NCBI GenBank assembly: GCA_943356465.1 | Contig: CALREX010000001.1 | Span: 124,001-188,000 of the forward strand | Length of the DNA: 64,000 nt | Source: Candidatus Peribacteria bacterium | GTDB taxonomy: Bacteria; Patescibacteriota; Gracilibacteria; UBA1369; LOWO2-01-FULL-3 | Direction: 5' to 3' | Part shown: positions 23,039 to 33,284 of the stretch, in pieces | Position numbering within the stretch: the stretch's first letter is position 1 | How the letters are laid out: each line of letters starts with the position of its first letter | Made by a program: the position numbers and the translations under genes | The notes under the pieces: model-generated | Databases searched by the model: none | What the model was told of the DNA's origin: nothing | The model's input: only the letters and a program-made list of their open reading frames with translations

Positions 23039-24352
23039 ATGGATGCATATTTACAGGAATCGGAACTTTATGAATCTACTTTAGGACTTACTCCGCCTGA
23101 AGAAGTTAAGCAGCTTACAGACGATCGTCAAGCTGGACATAGTGCAAGCAAGGAAGTGAGAAATGCTTTACGTGCACACGTTATTTCACCTCCGGACAAT
23201 GTTTACATCCCGACAGATTCGCCGGAGACGCTAAACTTTAACGGCCAAAAAATCACATTCGAAGTAAGAAAAAGAACAACAACAGTCAACGGAAAAGAAC
23301 ATGAAGTAGCAGAAACAATAGTAGAGCCAAAAGATCCCACAAACATAAAAGAAACACACATAGTCTTAGGTGGATACAGCATAAATACACCTCATTATTA
23401 TCAAAATTTTATACCATTCGCTGTGTCGGGAATCAGATTTGTTTTCATAAATTTACTTGGTGGTGGAACAGAAGAATACGTAAACAGGCCAAAAAGAATT
23501 TCTTTACTTGGAGGAAAAACAAGCGTGGACAACGATTATTTGCCTGAAGCAGCAAAGCAAATTTCAACATTAATAGATGAATTCAAAGATCATCCGGTCG
23601 TTCTAGAAGGATACAGCGTTGGAGGATTGATTGTTTCAAAATCACTGGCAAGACCTGATCTTTTGTCAGGCGAACATGTAAAAAGAATTAGCGGCATAAA
23701 TTTGGACGCACCGGTACCTACCGGACCAATGCCTTTTGGAGGAGGAATGCATTTGCTGAAACTGATAAGCACATCATTAGCACATAGATTTGCGGGCGTT
23801 TTGGGAGCTTGCAGCTCTATGAGCAAAGATTTTATTGGCGACACTATGATGCCTAGCACACAAAAAATATCTCGTGAAAATGACGAAAACAATCGATTTA
23901 AAATACAAGCAGATAGAGTAATAAAAGAAGTCAGCGAGGCCTGTTTTAAGGCAACAGGAGTTTTTCCGGAAGTAGCCTTTAACTTGAGGCAAGATCCACT
24001 TGCAAGAATGGCTCAAGATGAAGCATTTCAAGAGCACAGAGATTTAGTGAGAGGTATTCCTATAAAAGTGATTTTCCGTCCGGGAGATAAAATAGTTCCG
24101 GCAGAGGAAATTATTGATATGGTAAAAAGATGGAGAGCATTTGGGTATAACGCAAGGCTAATTGAAGCTAAATATCAAACAAACAGCCACATGGATTTAC
24201 CAAGTTCTAACTATACAATGACATGGCTAAACGGCCACGGCCAAGCAGGAAGAGTTACCCCAAAACCTACCAACCACGTTCTGAGTATCTCTCGGCGACC
24301 TTCGAGATCTCAAGGCTCACCATCGCTTCCCCAAGCCCCTCAGAGCATTTAG
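23039..24352 (+). CDS. Alpha/beta-hydrolase fold protein
   Basis: The product has 437 residues. The nucleophile elbow [10 protein letters not shown], a later FRPGDKIVP that would supply the acid, and NSHMDLP for the catalytic histidine give a plausible Ser-Asp-His triad. The strand before the elbow ([13 protein letters not shown]) and the helices fit an esterase, thioesterase or lipase. The first 90 residues are an extra N-terminal part. The last 29 residues (Pro/Ser/Arg-rich) are encoded over the convergent pdxS gene, an 86-base overlap, so this tail may be a stop-codon slippage product. It is cotranscribed with the kinase. The substrate is unknown. Confidence 0.75.
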   Translation: MDAYLQESELYESTLGLTPPEEVKQLTDDRQAGHSASKEVRNALRAHVISPPDNVYIPTDSPETLNFNGQKITFEVRKRTTTVNGKEHEVAETIVEPKDPTNIKETHIVLGGYSINTPHYYQNFIPFAVSGIRFVFINLLGGGTEEYVNRPKRISLLGGKTSVDNDYLPEAAKQISTLIDEFKDHPVVLEGYSVGGLIVSKSLARPDLLSGEHVKRISGINLDAPVPTGPMPFGGGMHLLKLISTSLAHRFAGVLGACSSMSKDFIGDTMMPSTQKISRENDENNRFKIQADRVIKEVSEACFKATGVFPEVAFNLRQDPLARMAQDEAFQEHRDLVRGIPIKVIFRPGDKIVPAEEIIDMVKRWRAFGYNARLIEAKYQTNSHMDLPSSNYTMTWLNGHGQAGRVTPKPTNHVLSISRRPSRSQGSPSLPQAPQSI

Positions 24353-25148
24353 CTAAAATAGCCGCATCATTAAAATGAAGGGTAGCTTCGACAATAGCTT
24401 TTGCACGAGCCGAAGGATTTGATGATTTGAAAATTCCACTTCCAACAAAAACTCCATCACACCCAAGTTGCATCATCAAAGCAGCATCGGCAGGTGTTGC
24501 AATTCCACCGGCGGCAAAATTCACAACCGTAAGACGGCCTAGTTCACGGGTTTTTTTAACAATTTCGATTCCGACTCTTTCTTTTTTAGCAAAATCTTTT
24601 AGCGCTTTTTCATTCATCTTAGACAATGCCGCAATCTCTTCATTTATGGTCCTCATATGTCTCACAGCTTCGACAACATTTCCAGTTCCGGCCTCACCCT
24701 TAGTTCTGATCATAGCTGCACCCTCTTCGATTCTTCGCAGAGCTTCGCCCAAATTTCGAGCTCCACAAACAAATGGGACTTTAAATTTTGATTTATCAAT
24801 ATGATATTTTTCATCTGCCGGAGTCAAAACTTCACTTTCATCGATGTAATCAACTCCCAAACTTTCGAGAATTTGCGCTTCAACAAAGTGTCCGATCCGC
24901 ACTTTTGCCATAACAGGAATTGAAGAAACTTTCATAATCTCCCTAATCATCTTAGGATCGCTCATTCTCGCGACGCCGCCATCTCTGCGGATATCCGAAG
25001 GCACACGTTCAAGAGCCATCACAGCGCATGCACCTGCATCCTCTGCGATCTTTGCCTGAGCCGCATTTACAACGTCCATAATAACTCCGCCTTTCAGCAT
25101 CTGCGCCAAACCCGATTTCAACTTAAATGTATTTTTTTGTTCTTTCAT
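24267..25148 (-). CDS. pdxS: Pyridoxal 5'-phosphate synthase subunit PdxS
   Basis: The synthase subunit that builds PLP from ribose 5-phosphate, glyceraldehyde 3-phosphate and ammonia. The 293 residues have [20 protein letters not shown], the [20 protein letters not shown] block, [47 protein letters not shown] and [16 protein letters not shown]. Both active-site lysines lie in these blocks. It is monocistronic here and far from its glutaminase pdxT at 11954. The promoter carries a dyad over the -10 box. Its 3' end overlaps the hydrolase gene on the other strand. Confidence 0.97.
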   Translation of the reverse strand: MKEQKNTFKLKSGLAQMLKGGVIMDVVNAAQAKIAEDAGACAVMALERVPSDIRRDGGVARMSDPKMIREIMKVSSIPVMAKVRIGHFVEAQILESLGVDYIDESEVLTPADEKYHIDKSKFKVPFVCGARNLGEALRRIEEGAAMIRTKGEAGTGNVVEAVRHMRTINEEIAALSKMNEKALKDFAKKERVGIEIVKKTRELGRLTVVNFAAGGIATPADAALMMQLGCDGVFVGSGIFKSSNPSARAKAIVEATLHFNDAAILAKCSEGLGEAMVSLEISKVAERYSERGW

Positions 25149-25174
25149 AAATCTTTTTTCGCGATTAAAAGCTC

Positions 25175-25189
25175 CCGTATTGTATACGG
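25175..25189. promoter_or_regulatory. Dyad over the pdxS -10 box
   Basis: CCGTAT and ATACGG are perfect 6-bp arms around TGT and overlap TACAAT. The position fits a repressor site, possibly for a B6-responsive regulator. Confidence 0.45.
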
Positions 25190-25207
25190 CAAGCCAACAA
25201 AGTTCAA
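25179..25207 (-). promoter_or_regulatory. Promoter of pdxS
   Basis: Minus strand TTGAAC (25202-25207), a 17-base spacer and TACAAT (25179-25184), about 30 bases before the ATG at 25148. Confidence 0.6.
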
Positions 25208-25216
25208 TTGTATTTG

Positions 25217-28200
25217 CTAAAGTTTAGCAACAGACTGCGTCTCTGCACCACGTGCAAACAAATCTTTATTAAACAAAACATATCCGGACTCAAATCCTTT
25301 TTTCTTATTCTTAGTAATTTCTTTTTCAACTTTTGCCCAAACAACTCCATTTTTCTGAACAACATCAACGAAGCGTAATTTTGAAAATACAGGCAAAATA
25401 ACGTCGCCACCTTTTCCAGGGGCCGAATACATGGCTACTCCATTCGCATTACAAATCAGATTTCCATCAATCAAGCACTCATTAATTCCGCAAGACGCCA
25501 ATAATTTATTTCTCAAAATTTCTTTTTTCTGCGCAATCAATTCCGCTCCAATATCTTCGTTATTAACATCAGGAACAAAAGATGCAATCACAGGCTCTTG
25601 TCCAAGTTTATTCATTGAAGACGCGAGTGCCGCACGATCCTTGAAAAGCTTATCCCAGTCAGAGCCCTGCTTCAAGAAACGTCTACCATAAGAGAAAACA
25701 TTATCTCCACGGGCAAGTTCTGTATCAGTAAAAACAAATGCAAGTTTTTTGCCGGAATTTGATTCATACCAACTCTTTATTTGATGAAAAAGATCACCCT
25801 GTATAAATGCAATATTATTTGTAAGAATTTTTGAAACTTCAGCATCTAAATTTCCATTAAATTTAATTTTTCCCTCGGCAATCAATTTTGTTGCAACATT
25901 TTTAAAAGTCATAGCAACATTCATTCTTACAGATTCTCTTCCGCCGGATTTCTTCATCAAAGAATCAATATCAGAAGCATTTACATTGTTTAAAGCTCCG
26001 GAAAAAGTCGCCAGATTATACGCCCAATTTTGAAAAACGGCTCTGTATACTGAATCAATCGATCGATTATAACTATTCACAGTCATGACAACAAAATTCT
26101 TATCAAGAACATCAGGAGTTTCTCCATTTACAGCCATAAAATGCTTGAATGAATTTACCGATTCCTTGATTCTCATTCCCGCTACAATAGTTGCCGCAAG
26201 CGGATTGTCTCTAACCAAAGCAACAAGTTCCTGCTGACTGGATGGAGGAGTAATTCCATGTTTTTGAAACATTTCTCTGCATGATTCCAGATCCTGTTGT
26301 GTAGGTCTGATTTGGAATTCTCCGACAGAATGAGCAGTTCCACCAAGAGCTGTATAAAGACCTTTAGCCATTTTTCTAAGTCCACCTCTCGACTGTTCAT
26401 TTCCCCAAACAAAATACAAACAATTTCTGATAACGGCATCATTTCCAAAAACTGAATCGATAGCATTTTTTATGTCCTGTTTAACATCAAAAGTCCCCTT
26501 CTTGCTGGTCAAAGCTATAGACTCCGGAGAAACTTGTAATTGATGTTTTTGTCTGATTATTTCAATAGCATTCCTTAGATCAACTTTCCTAAGAACAAGC
26601 CTCGCACCTTCAGCGAAATGCTTAAATTGAACACGTCCTTTTGTGTCGGAAACAAGGCCTAAATCAATGTCATCACTACAATCATCCAGAACTCTTAAAA
26701 GGTAATTTTTGTCAGCATCATCAAGGTTTTCGTATTTAAGAGTTTTATCTCCAAGAGCAGCTGTTTCATTATCAAAACCGGTTTGAATAAATCCATATGG
26801 AAATTCTCCGGCCTTAACAATATGAACATAATCATTTTTTCCAAATTGTTTCGCCTGCATTTCTTTAACAGCAACAATAATTTCTCCAATACGCCTGTAA
26901 GAAAGAAAAACATTATCGCCGGCCTGAAATGTTATAGGGTTTGATTTTAGATCTATAGTAGGACAACTCTTATCAACTTCATCCAAAATATAATTTTTTT
27001 CAGAACCGGTAAGAGAATAGTTTCCCTTAAATCTTTCATCAAAATATCTTCCAAAATGATCCCATGGAGTTTTCCCGGCCTCTAAAACTGTAAAGACACC
27101 ATCGGCCTTATTTTCATTATAATCTCGTGCTCTATCAATTTTTATTCCTGCCAAAACTTTTTCAGGCCCACCTTTTGCATCTATTGCAGCCTTCATTTTC
27201 GGAATATCAAAAACAGGAATAATTGTTTTCGGAGAAATTCTATTTATATTGATTCCGGCATCAGCCAGTGCGGCCAAATAATACCGAGCATCGGCATCGT
27301 TTAAATTAAAACGCTCTTTTAATTGAAGCGTGATAGATTGTCCTTCTTTAAAATGAAAATAATCAGCTGCTTCATATTTTGGTTTGGCTTTAGAAACTCC
27401 ATTCAAGACCAATTGTTCCATAATAATTTCTCCTGGATTGGAGGCATAAAAAGCCAATCCCATAAGCCTTTCCTTGCCGTGATAAAAATCAGACAAAAGC
27501 GTATCTTGCCAAGAAACACGATCACCGGCTTCAACCACAATACCATGAGTGTTTTTATATGACAGATCGACAACTTTACCATCTTTTTTATAAATCTTAA
27601 TATTCAAAAGACCGCAGAATCTAGGATCAATTCCGGTTTTTGAGCGAATCAGAGCTTCGAGTTTTACGGTCATTTTTACGTCTACAGATTTTGGATTTTC
27701 TCTTCCAAGACAAACCAATACATGAGAATTATAACTTCTAAATTCCGCAGGCCGATCCTTATTTGCATCAACAACATCTTTGACATGATGAGTCGCAGAA
27801 TGGAAACAAGTTACAAGAGAAGGATATCGTCCGTTATCAACATTTCTGAAAAATTTTTCAAGATCTCTCAAATAACCGGCTTGATCGCGAATTTCCATTT
27901 TTCCGTCAGGCCTTTGCTGTAAATCTTTCAATGTGCTTGCAGGAATGGAGATTCCACCGGCCTTAAGCCCATTTTCCTTTACATCCCAGGCATTTGAAAA
28001 TCTTCCATTTTTTATCAGTCCGGATTTTACAACAGCACCCCTTCCAAATTCTTGAATCAATAATTGGGTTACATAGGCCGCACAGACATCAAGTTTCCTA
28101 AATTTATCCTCAACTATATTAGGTGCTCTGCCTGATGCGCGAACAAGCTCAAGAGGAGAAACACCCTGCTCAAGACTTGAGAGCTCAAGAGTTGGAGTTT

Positions 28201-28765
28201 TTATCTGCGCATGGGCATAATCTTTGCTGAAATCTATCCCTGCTTTTTTAGAGATTTTTTTTATATTTCGGACAACATCGCCGGTTTTACGAGCTAGAAA
28301 GCCAAAAAGAGATTCTTGTATTCCCTTACGTCTGCGCACAGAATCGGATAAAATCGCCTCTACCTTGGCACCATGCTCATCAAATTCAAAAATTTCATCT
28401 CCTTTTCTGTCTAAAAACGAAAAAGAAGAATCGGGTTTTATAATAATTTTTGCAATTTTTCTTTCAGCAACAAGAATTCTAAGATATTTCAATGCCGTTG
28501 TTTCCTTATCATCACGCGGGCTCTTAATCTTGGCATTTCTAAGGGCAGAAATCACAGATCTTGCATGAGAATTCGCTTCAGAAAAATTGTCACGACCTTT
28601 AAATCCAATAGCCTTATTTGCTTTTGCACAAGCCATTGATAGATTCCATTTTAGGGCATCAAATCCTTCAGGCTTTTCTTCGTCAAAATCATATTTAAAA
28701 CTTGAAGCAACATCTTTGCTCAATTTCGGAACATCCACATATGATTCAGGACCGTTTGTCGACAT
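25217..28765 (-). CDS. 1182-residue multidomain protein with cell-wall-enzyme features
   Basis: The start is the ATG at 28765. The upstream ATG at 28792 overlaps the TATAAT box and cannot be in the mRNA. The N-terminal third has a possible papain/CHAP-like core (C228 in [12 protein letters not shown] and H348 in NSHVLVCLG). The middle has three LysM-like or similar repeats ([15 protein letters not shown] near 470; [18 protein letters not shown] near 615; [17 protein letters not shown] near 720). Around 785-815 a lysozyme-like segment shows NEQSRGG and SVGEFQIRP. The C-terminus (about 1110-1165) is SH3-like ([10 protein letters not shown]). No signal peptide is visible. It is probably a peptidoglycan-acting or phage-like lytic protein. 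The domain calls are tentative. Confidence 0.7.
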   Translation of the reverse strand: MSTNGPESYVDVPKLSKDVASSFKYDFDEEKPEGFDALKWNLSMACAKANKAIGFKGRDNFSEANSHARSVISALRNAKIKSPRDDKETTALKYLRILVAERKIAKIIIKPDSSFSFLDRKGDEIFEFDEHGAKVEAILSDSVRRRKGIQESLFGFLARKTGDVVRNIKKISKKAGIDFSKDYAHAQIKTPTLELSSLEQGVSPLELVRASGRAPNIVEDKFRKLDVCAAYVTQLLIQEFGRGAVVKSGLIKNGRFSNAWDVKENGLKAGGISIPASTLKDLQQRPDGKMEIRDQAGYLRDLEKFFRNVDNGRYPSLVTCFHSATHHVKDVVDANKDRPAEFRSYNSHVLVCLGRENPKSVDVKMTVKLEALIRSKTGIDPRFCGLLNIKIYKKDGKVVDLSYKNTHGIVVEAGDRVSWQDTLLSDFYHGKERLMGLAFYASNPGEIIMEQLVLNGVSKAKPKYEAADYFHFKEGQSITLQLKERFNLNDADARYYLAALADAGININRISPKTIIPVFDIPKMKAAIDAKGGPEKVLAGIKIDRARDYNENKADGVFTVLEAGKTPWDHFGRYFDERFKGNYSLTGSEKNYILDEVDKSCPTIDLKSNPITFQAGDNVFLSYRRIGEIIVAVKEMQAKQFGKNDYVHIVKAGEFPYGFIQTGFDNETAALGDKTLKYENLDDADKNYLLRVLDDCSDDIDLGLVSDTKGRVQFKHFAEGARLVLRKVDLRNAIEIIRQKHQLQVSPESIALTSKKGTFDVKQDIKNAIDSVFGNDAVIRNCLYFVWGNEQSRGGLRKMAKGLYTALGGTAHSVGEFQIRPTQQDLESCREMFQKHGITPPSSQQELVALVRDNPLAATIVAGMRIKESVNSFKHFMAVNGETPDVLDKNFVVMTVNSYNRSIDSVYRAVFQNWAYNLATFSGALNNVNASDIDSLMKKSGGRESVRMNVAMTFKNVATKLIAEGKIKFNGNLDAEVSKILTNNIAFIQGDLFHQIKSWYESNSGKKLAFVFTDTELARGDNVFSYGRRFLKQGSDWDKLFKDRAALASSMNKLGQEPVIASFVPDVNNEDIGAELIAQKKEILRNKLLASCGINECLIDGNLICNANGVAMYSAPGKGGDVILPVFSKLRFVDVVQKNGVVWAKVEKEITKNKKKGFESGYVLFNKDLFARGAETQSVAKL

Positions 28766-28767
28766 TT

Positions 28768-28789
28768 TTTCGATATTTAAATATCGAAA
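28768..28789. promoter_or_regulatory. 22-bp perfect palindrome at the start of transcription
   Basis: The two arms, TTTCGATATTT (28768-28778) and its exact complement (28779-28789), cover the +1 region directly after the TATAAT box and end 2 bases before the ATG at 28765. It could be an operator or, in the RNA, a hairpin over the start. Confidence 0.6.
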
Positions 28790-28790
28790 C

Positions 28791-28796
28791 ATTATA
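28791..28796 (-). promoter_or_regulatory. Extended -10 promoter of the 1182-residue gene
   Basis: Minus strand TGATATAAT gives an extended -10 (TATAAT at 28791-28796). The -35 position, 17 bases upstream, is only TTTTAA. The -10 contains the ATG at 28792, which rules that codon out as the start. Confidence 0.6.
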
Positions 28797-28838
28797 TCAC
28801 AAAATGCCGTCTTTTAAAAGGCTGAAAGCCACTTTCTC

Positions 28839-31800
28839 CTAAAAATATTCTCCCCTCTCCTTTATCGATAAATCATCCGCAGAGTATTTTTTTATAGCCT
28901 CGGAAACAATCTTCGCAACCTGCACATTTGTGATAAGAGGAATATTCATATCAACAGACTTTCTTCTTATCATATAGCCATCTGTAGCCACAGTCCTGCT
29001 GTAATTTTTTGGAATATTTATAATCAAATCAAATTCACGTTTCATTATGGCATCAAGTATATTTGGCGAACATTTCGTGGAAATCTTGCAAAGTTTCTCG
29101 TTTTTTATTCCATGTTCGGTAAAAAAATCACTTGTTCCTTCTGTCGCAAAAATTTCAAATCCCATATCTGCAAAATTTTGAACAACCGGAAGAATTTCGG
29201 TTTTATCATGAAGTCCTCCTACACTAAACAAAACTCCTTTTTTTGGAATTTCAAATCCGACGGAGATCATAGCTTTCAAAAATGCTTCGTATAAATCTTC
29301 TCCGAAACATCCAACTTCTCCGGTAGAAGCCATTTCTACACCAAGCACAGGATCAGCACCTTTTAGTCTTGGAAAACTAAATTGCGGTGCTTTTACTCCG
29401 ACATGATCCAAATCCAAAGTCTTATAATTTCTATATTCCAAAAGTTTTTTTGCCTCTTTGCTCAAATGTTTTGATGTTTTTGAAATCATGGCATGAGTCG
29501 CAATTTCTATAAAATTATAACCGGTGACTTTTGAAGAAAATGGAAAACTTCGGCTCGCACGCAAGTTACATTCGATCACCATTACGCGGTTATTTTTAGC
29601 CAAAAATTGCATATTAAACGGTCCGGAAATATTTAATTCTTTTGCAATTTGTTTTGCGATTAATTTTATTCTGCGAATAGTTTCGATATAAAGTTTTTGA
29701 GGAGGCAAAACGATTGTCGCATCTCCGCTATGGACTCCTGCATTTTCGATGTGTTCTGAAATTGCATAAATAACAACTTGGCCATTATATGCAACCGCAT
29801 CAATCTCCACTTCTTTAGCACCGGTCTCAAATTTTGAAACAACAACAGGCGCTTCTTTCGAGATTTTAACAGCTTTATTCAAAAACGTTTCCAGTGCTTG
29901 CTTGTCATATGCGACACTCATCGCCGCGCCGGATAAAACATACGAAGGTCTTACCAAAACAGGATACCCTACGCTGTCAGCAAATTTAAAAATATCTTCC
30001 AAACGCGCAAGCTCTTTCCACTGCGGTTGATCGACTCCAAGTTTGTCACACATCGCAGAAAATTTATTTCTATCTTCCGCCATATCTATGTTTTTTGCAT
30101 CAGTTCCAAAAATCTTCACACCGACTTTATCGAGCTTCAAAGCCAAATTATTAGGCACTTGTCCACCGGTCGATACTATAACTCCATCAACAGTTTTTAC
30201 TTCGCTATTCTCGAATTCATAAATATCCAAAACTCTTTCAAAAGAAAGTTCATCAAAATAAAGTTTGTCACAAATATCATAATCGGTTGAAACAGTCTCC
30301 GGATTATAGTTTATCATGACGGCTTCATATCCGGCTTTTTTGGCTGTATTTACAGCATTTACACAACACCAATCGAACTCCACGCTAGACCCTATACAGT
30401 ACGCACCAGACCCCAAAACAATCGCCTTTTTCTTTTTTCCTGGAACTATGTCGTTACTATTCCCATGATAAGTCAGATAAAGATAATTAGTATTTGCAGG
30501 ATATTCCGCAGCCAAAGTATCGATCTGTTTTATGGACGGCAATACTCCAAATTTTTTTCTTTGAGTTCTCACTTCTAGCTCTGTTTTTTTCGTCAAAAAT
30601 CCAATTTGCTTATCCGAAAATCCGGATTTTTTAGCCTCACGCATCGTTTCTTTATCAATGTCATTTTTTGCCTGTTCTATGCGCTTCGACATGTCTACAA
30701 TATTTTTCAGTTTATCCAAAAACCATTTATCAATTCCGGAAATTTTAGAAATTTTCTCAACCGAAAATCCACGTTTCAAGGCCTCAGCAATAACCAAGAT
30801 TCTTTTTGGCGTTGGATGAACAATATCATTTTCGATTTTATCTATGTCTATCTGAATATCTTCATTTGCAACAAATCCATGCATTCCGACTTGAAGCATT
30901 CTAAGTCCTTTTTGCATAACTTCTTCAAAACTCCTTCCCAAAGCCATAATCTCTCCGACGGATTTCATTTCACTGGTGATTTCTTTTGATACCATTCGAA
31001 ATTTATTCAAATCCCAACGAGGAATTTTAAGCGCGATATAGTCCAATGCAGGCTCAAAACAAGCTGTCGTAGTTTTTGTTACAGCATTTTTCAGTTCCGG
31101 CAAAGTATATCCGAGAGCCAATTTTGCCGCTACATGAGCCAAAGGATAGCCTGTCGCCTTCGATGCCAACGCAGACGACCTGGACAAACGAGCATTTACC
31201 TCTATGACTCTATAGTCCTCGGAAAGAGGATCTAAAGCATATTGAATATTACATTCTCCGACAATTTTAAAATGTCTGATAACCTTTATAGCAAGCTCAC
31301 GAAGTTTGTGATATTCGGTATCTGTAAGAGTTTGCGATGGCGCAACAACTATCGATTCACCTGTATGAATTCCAAGTGGATCAAAATTTTCCATATTACA
31401 GACAGTAATACAGTTGTCATTTTTATCACGTACAACCTCATATTCCACCTCTTTCCATCCTTTCAAATTTTCCTCAACAAGAACCTGCGGACTAAATGCA
31501 AAAGCTGTATCGAGCATTTCATCCAGTTCTGCAAAATCACTAGCAAACCCGCTTCCTTTTCCTCCAAGTGTAAATGCCGCTCTTATTATAAGAGGAAATC
31601 CGATATCTTTTGCCGCTTTCACAGCCTGATCTTTAGTTGTACATGCATGACTTTTTGGCACCCTCACGCCAATTGTCTGAAGTTCTTTGTTAAAAAGTGC
31701 ACGGTCTTCAGTTTTTTGAATTGCTTCCACCTGTGTTCCCAACACTTCGACTTCATATTTTTTCAAAATCCCTTTTTCAAAAAGTGCGATGCCACAATTC

Positions 31801-32117
31801 AACGCAGTCTGGCCTCCAAAAGCCAAAAATATGCCATCCGGTTTTTCTTTTTTTATAACTTTTTCTACGAAAAAAGGATTTACAGGCAAAAAATAAATTT
31901 TATCACTGAGTCCTTCGCTTGTTTGAATCGTCGCAATATTCGGATTTATCAAAACAACTTTTATTCCTTCCTCTTTTAGTGCTTTTATGGCTTGAGAACC
32001 GGAATAATCAAATTCACCGGCCTCACCGATTTTTAGCGCCCCGCTTCCCAATACCAAAACCTTTTTAATTTTACTGGAGATTTTTTTCGAAGATTTAACC
32101 GTGATTTTAGTCTTCAT
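28839..32117 (-). CDS. carB: Carbamoyl-phosphate synthase large subunit
   Basis: The product has 1092 residues with the duplicated ATP-grasp layout: KVLVLGSGALKIGEAGEFDYSG in the first half and KAIVLGSGAYCIGSSVEFDWC in the second. INPNIATIQTSEGLSDKIYFLPV and YNPETVSTDYDICDKLYF are the matching segments. A C-terminal MGS-like allosteric domain follows (KKGVLFSVGGLHDKTEILPVVQNF). It makes carbamoyl phosphate for pyrimidines or arginine. The glutaminase subunit carA is not adjacent or in the window. A strong promoter puts the start site only 2-3 bases before the ATG, so the mRNA looks leaderless. Confidence 0.97.
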   Translation of the reverse strand: MKTKITVKSSKKISSKIKKVLVLGSGALKIGEAGEFDYSGSQAIKALKEEGIKVVLINPNIATIQTSEGLSDKIYFLPVNPFFVEKVIKKEKPDGIFLAFGGQTALNCGIALFEKGILKKYEVEVLGTQVEAIQKTEDRALFNKELQTIGVRVPKSHACTTKDQAVKAAKDIGFPLIIRAAFTLGGKGSGFASDFAELDEMLDTAFAFSPQVLVEENLKGWKEVEYEVVRDKNDNCITVCNMENFDPLGIHTGESIVVAPSQTLTDTEYHKLRELAIKVIRHFKIVGECNIQYALDPLSEDYRVIEVNARLSRSSALASKATGYPLAHVAAKLALGYTLPELKNAVTKTTTACFEPALDYIALKIPRWDLNKFRMVSKEITSEMKSVGEIMALGRSFEEVMQKGLRMLQVGMHGFVANEDIQIDIDKIENDIVHPTPKRILVIAEALKRGFSVEKISKISGIDKWFLDKLKNIVDMSKRIEQAKNDIDKETMREAKKSGFSDKQIGFLTKKTELEVRTQRKKFGVLPSIKQIDTLAAEYPANTNYLYLTYHGNSNDIVPGKKKKAIVLGSGAYCIGSSVEFDWCCVNAVNTAKKAGYEAVMINYNPETVSTDYDICDKLYFDELSFERVLDIYEFENSEVKTVDGVIVSTGGQVPNNLALKLDKVGVKIFGTDAKNIDMAEDRNKFSAMCDKLGVDQPQWKELARLEDIFKFADSVGYPVLVRPSYVLSGAAMSVAYDKQALETFLNKAVKISKEAPVVVSKFETGAKEVEIDAVAYNGQVVIYAISEHIENAGVHSGDATIVLPPQKLYIETIRRIKLIAKQIAKELNISGPFNMQFLAKNNRVMVIECNLRASRSFPFSSKVTGYNFIEIATHAMISKTSKHLSKEAKKLLEYRNYKTLDLDHVGVKAPQFSFPRLKGADPVLGVEMASTGEVGCFGEDLYEAFLKAMISVGFEIPKKGVLFSVGGLHDKTEILPVVQNFADMGFEIFATEGTSDFFTEHGIKNEKLCKISTKCSPNILDAIMKREFDLIINIPKNYSRTVATDGYMIRRKSVDMNIPLITNVQVAKIVSEAIKKYSADDLSIKERGEYF

Positions 32118-32125
32118 TTACACAG

Positions 32126-32154
32126 ATTCTAGGCAAAATTTTCTATAAGGTCAA
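32126..32154 (-). promoter_or_regulatory. Promoter of carB
   Basis: Minus strand TTGACC (32149-32154), a 17-base spacer and TAGAAT (32126-32131). The predicted start site near 32119-32120 is almost at the ATG (32117), which implies a leaderless transcript. Confidence 0.65.
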
Positions 32155-32156
32155 CA

Positions 32157-33170
32157 TCAAAACTTTACGTCTTCGGCATGTGCATCATCTCCAGTATTTC
32201 CAACAACTTTCCATGAAAAAACTGGTTGAAGTTTTCCATTTATTCCAAATCCACTCGCTTTTGGATGTCCTCCTCCACCCCACTGAGAAGCCACATCTGA
32301 CAAATTTACATCATCGCGTTGTGTTCGAAGAGATCCTTTCACAATCCCTCTGTCATCCTCGCTTAACAAAATACAATACTTCGAACCTGGCACGGAATTT
32401 AAATAATCAATCACTCCTCCTGTGTCATGAGAGCTTGCCCCGCATGCGGTATAATCGCTTACGCTCGCGGCAGAAATAGTAACGCCTTCATCATTCACAT
32501 AAGTTCTTTCCATGATTTTTCCCCAAAGTCGAAGTTTATTTATAGGAGTTGTATGAAAAAGTTCTTTTGAAATTTTTTGAATATTTGCACCTTTCAAAAA
32601 CAACTCACCGCAAATTTTAAAAACTTCCGCAGTCGCATTGCTATGCATCATTCCGCCGGTATCAAAATAAATTCCATGCATTAAAGCATTCGCAATATCT
32701 ATAGTGATTTTCCAGTCACAAAATTTAAAAAACTTATACATGATCACGCAAGTCGCAGCGGCACGCGGATCTACAGGATTTATTTTTCCAAAATGATTAT
32801 TCGATTCATGGTGATCAAAATTCACAAACGGCTTCTCTCCTGTCAAAATCTCGGGTTTCGTTTCATGAAATTTCACAAGTTTTATGTCTCCGCAATCCAC
32901 ACTTACAATCACATCAAAATCCTCATAATTAAAATCCTGCACATACGTATCAGCCCCTTTTAAAAAAATACTATTCTCGGGAACAGTATCTACACATGCA
33001 CTAACAACAGTTTTTCCGATATTTTCGAGTCCCATTCTGAGTGCCAAATTGCTTCCAACGGCATCACCATCAGGACTTCTATGCGAAATAATACAAATCT
33101 TCTGAGCAGTTTCAAAAACTCTTTTTGCTTTGTTAAATTCCAATTGTAATTGCTCGGAAATTTGTTCCAT
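32157..33170 (-). CDS. DHH/DHHA1 phosphoesterase (NrnA-like)
   Basis: The product has 337 residues from the ATG at 33170; the GTG at 33209 is less likely. Metal motifs are complete: SHRSPDGDAVGS, VDCGD, DHHESN and the middle D in FDTGGMM. The DHHA1 end has GGGGHPKASGF. The family includes NrnA oligoribonucleases/pAp phosphatases, c-di-AMP/pGpG phosphodiesterases and relatives, so the role is probably nanoRNA or cyclic dinucleotide breakdown. It sits 39 bases before carB on the same strand, but carB has its own promoter in that gap. Confidence 0.88.
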   Translation of the reverse strand: MEQISEQLQLEFNKAKRVFETAQKICIISHRSPDGDAVGSNLALRMGLENIGKTVVSACVDTVPENSIFLKGADTYVQDFNYEDFDVIVSVDCGDIKLVKFHETKPEILTGEKPFVNFDHHESNNHFGKINPVDPRAAATCVIMYKFFKFCDWKITIDIANALMHGIYFDTGGMMHSNATAEVFKICGELFLKGANIQKISKELFHTTPINKLRLWGKIMERTYVNDEGVTISAASVSDYTACGASSHDTGGVIDYLNSVPGSKYCILLSEDDRGIVKGSLRTQRDDVNLSDVASQWGGGGHPKASGFGINGKLQPVFSWKVVGNTGDDAHAEDVKF

Positions 33171-33284
33171 CAACAAATTTATTAGTCTTAAAGGAGTAAA
33201 TGTTAGCACTTTAAAAATTAACAGTGAAGCAGATAAAACGAAAAATTCATTGCAAAAACAATCTCAATGTTGGAGCATAGCACT

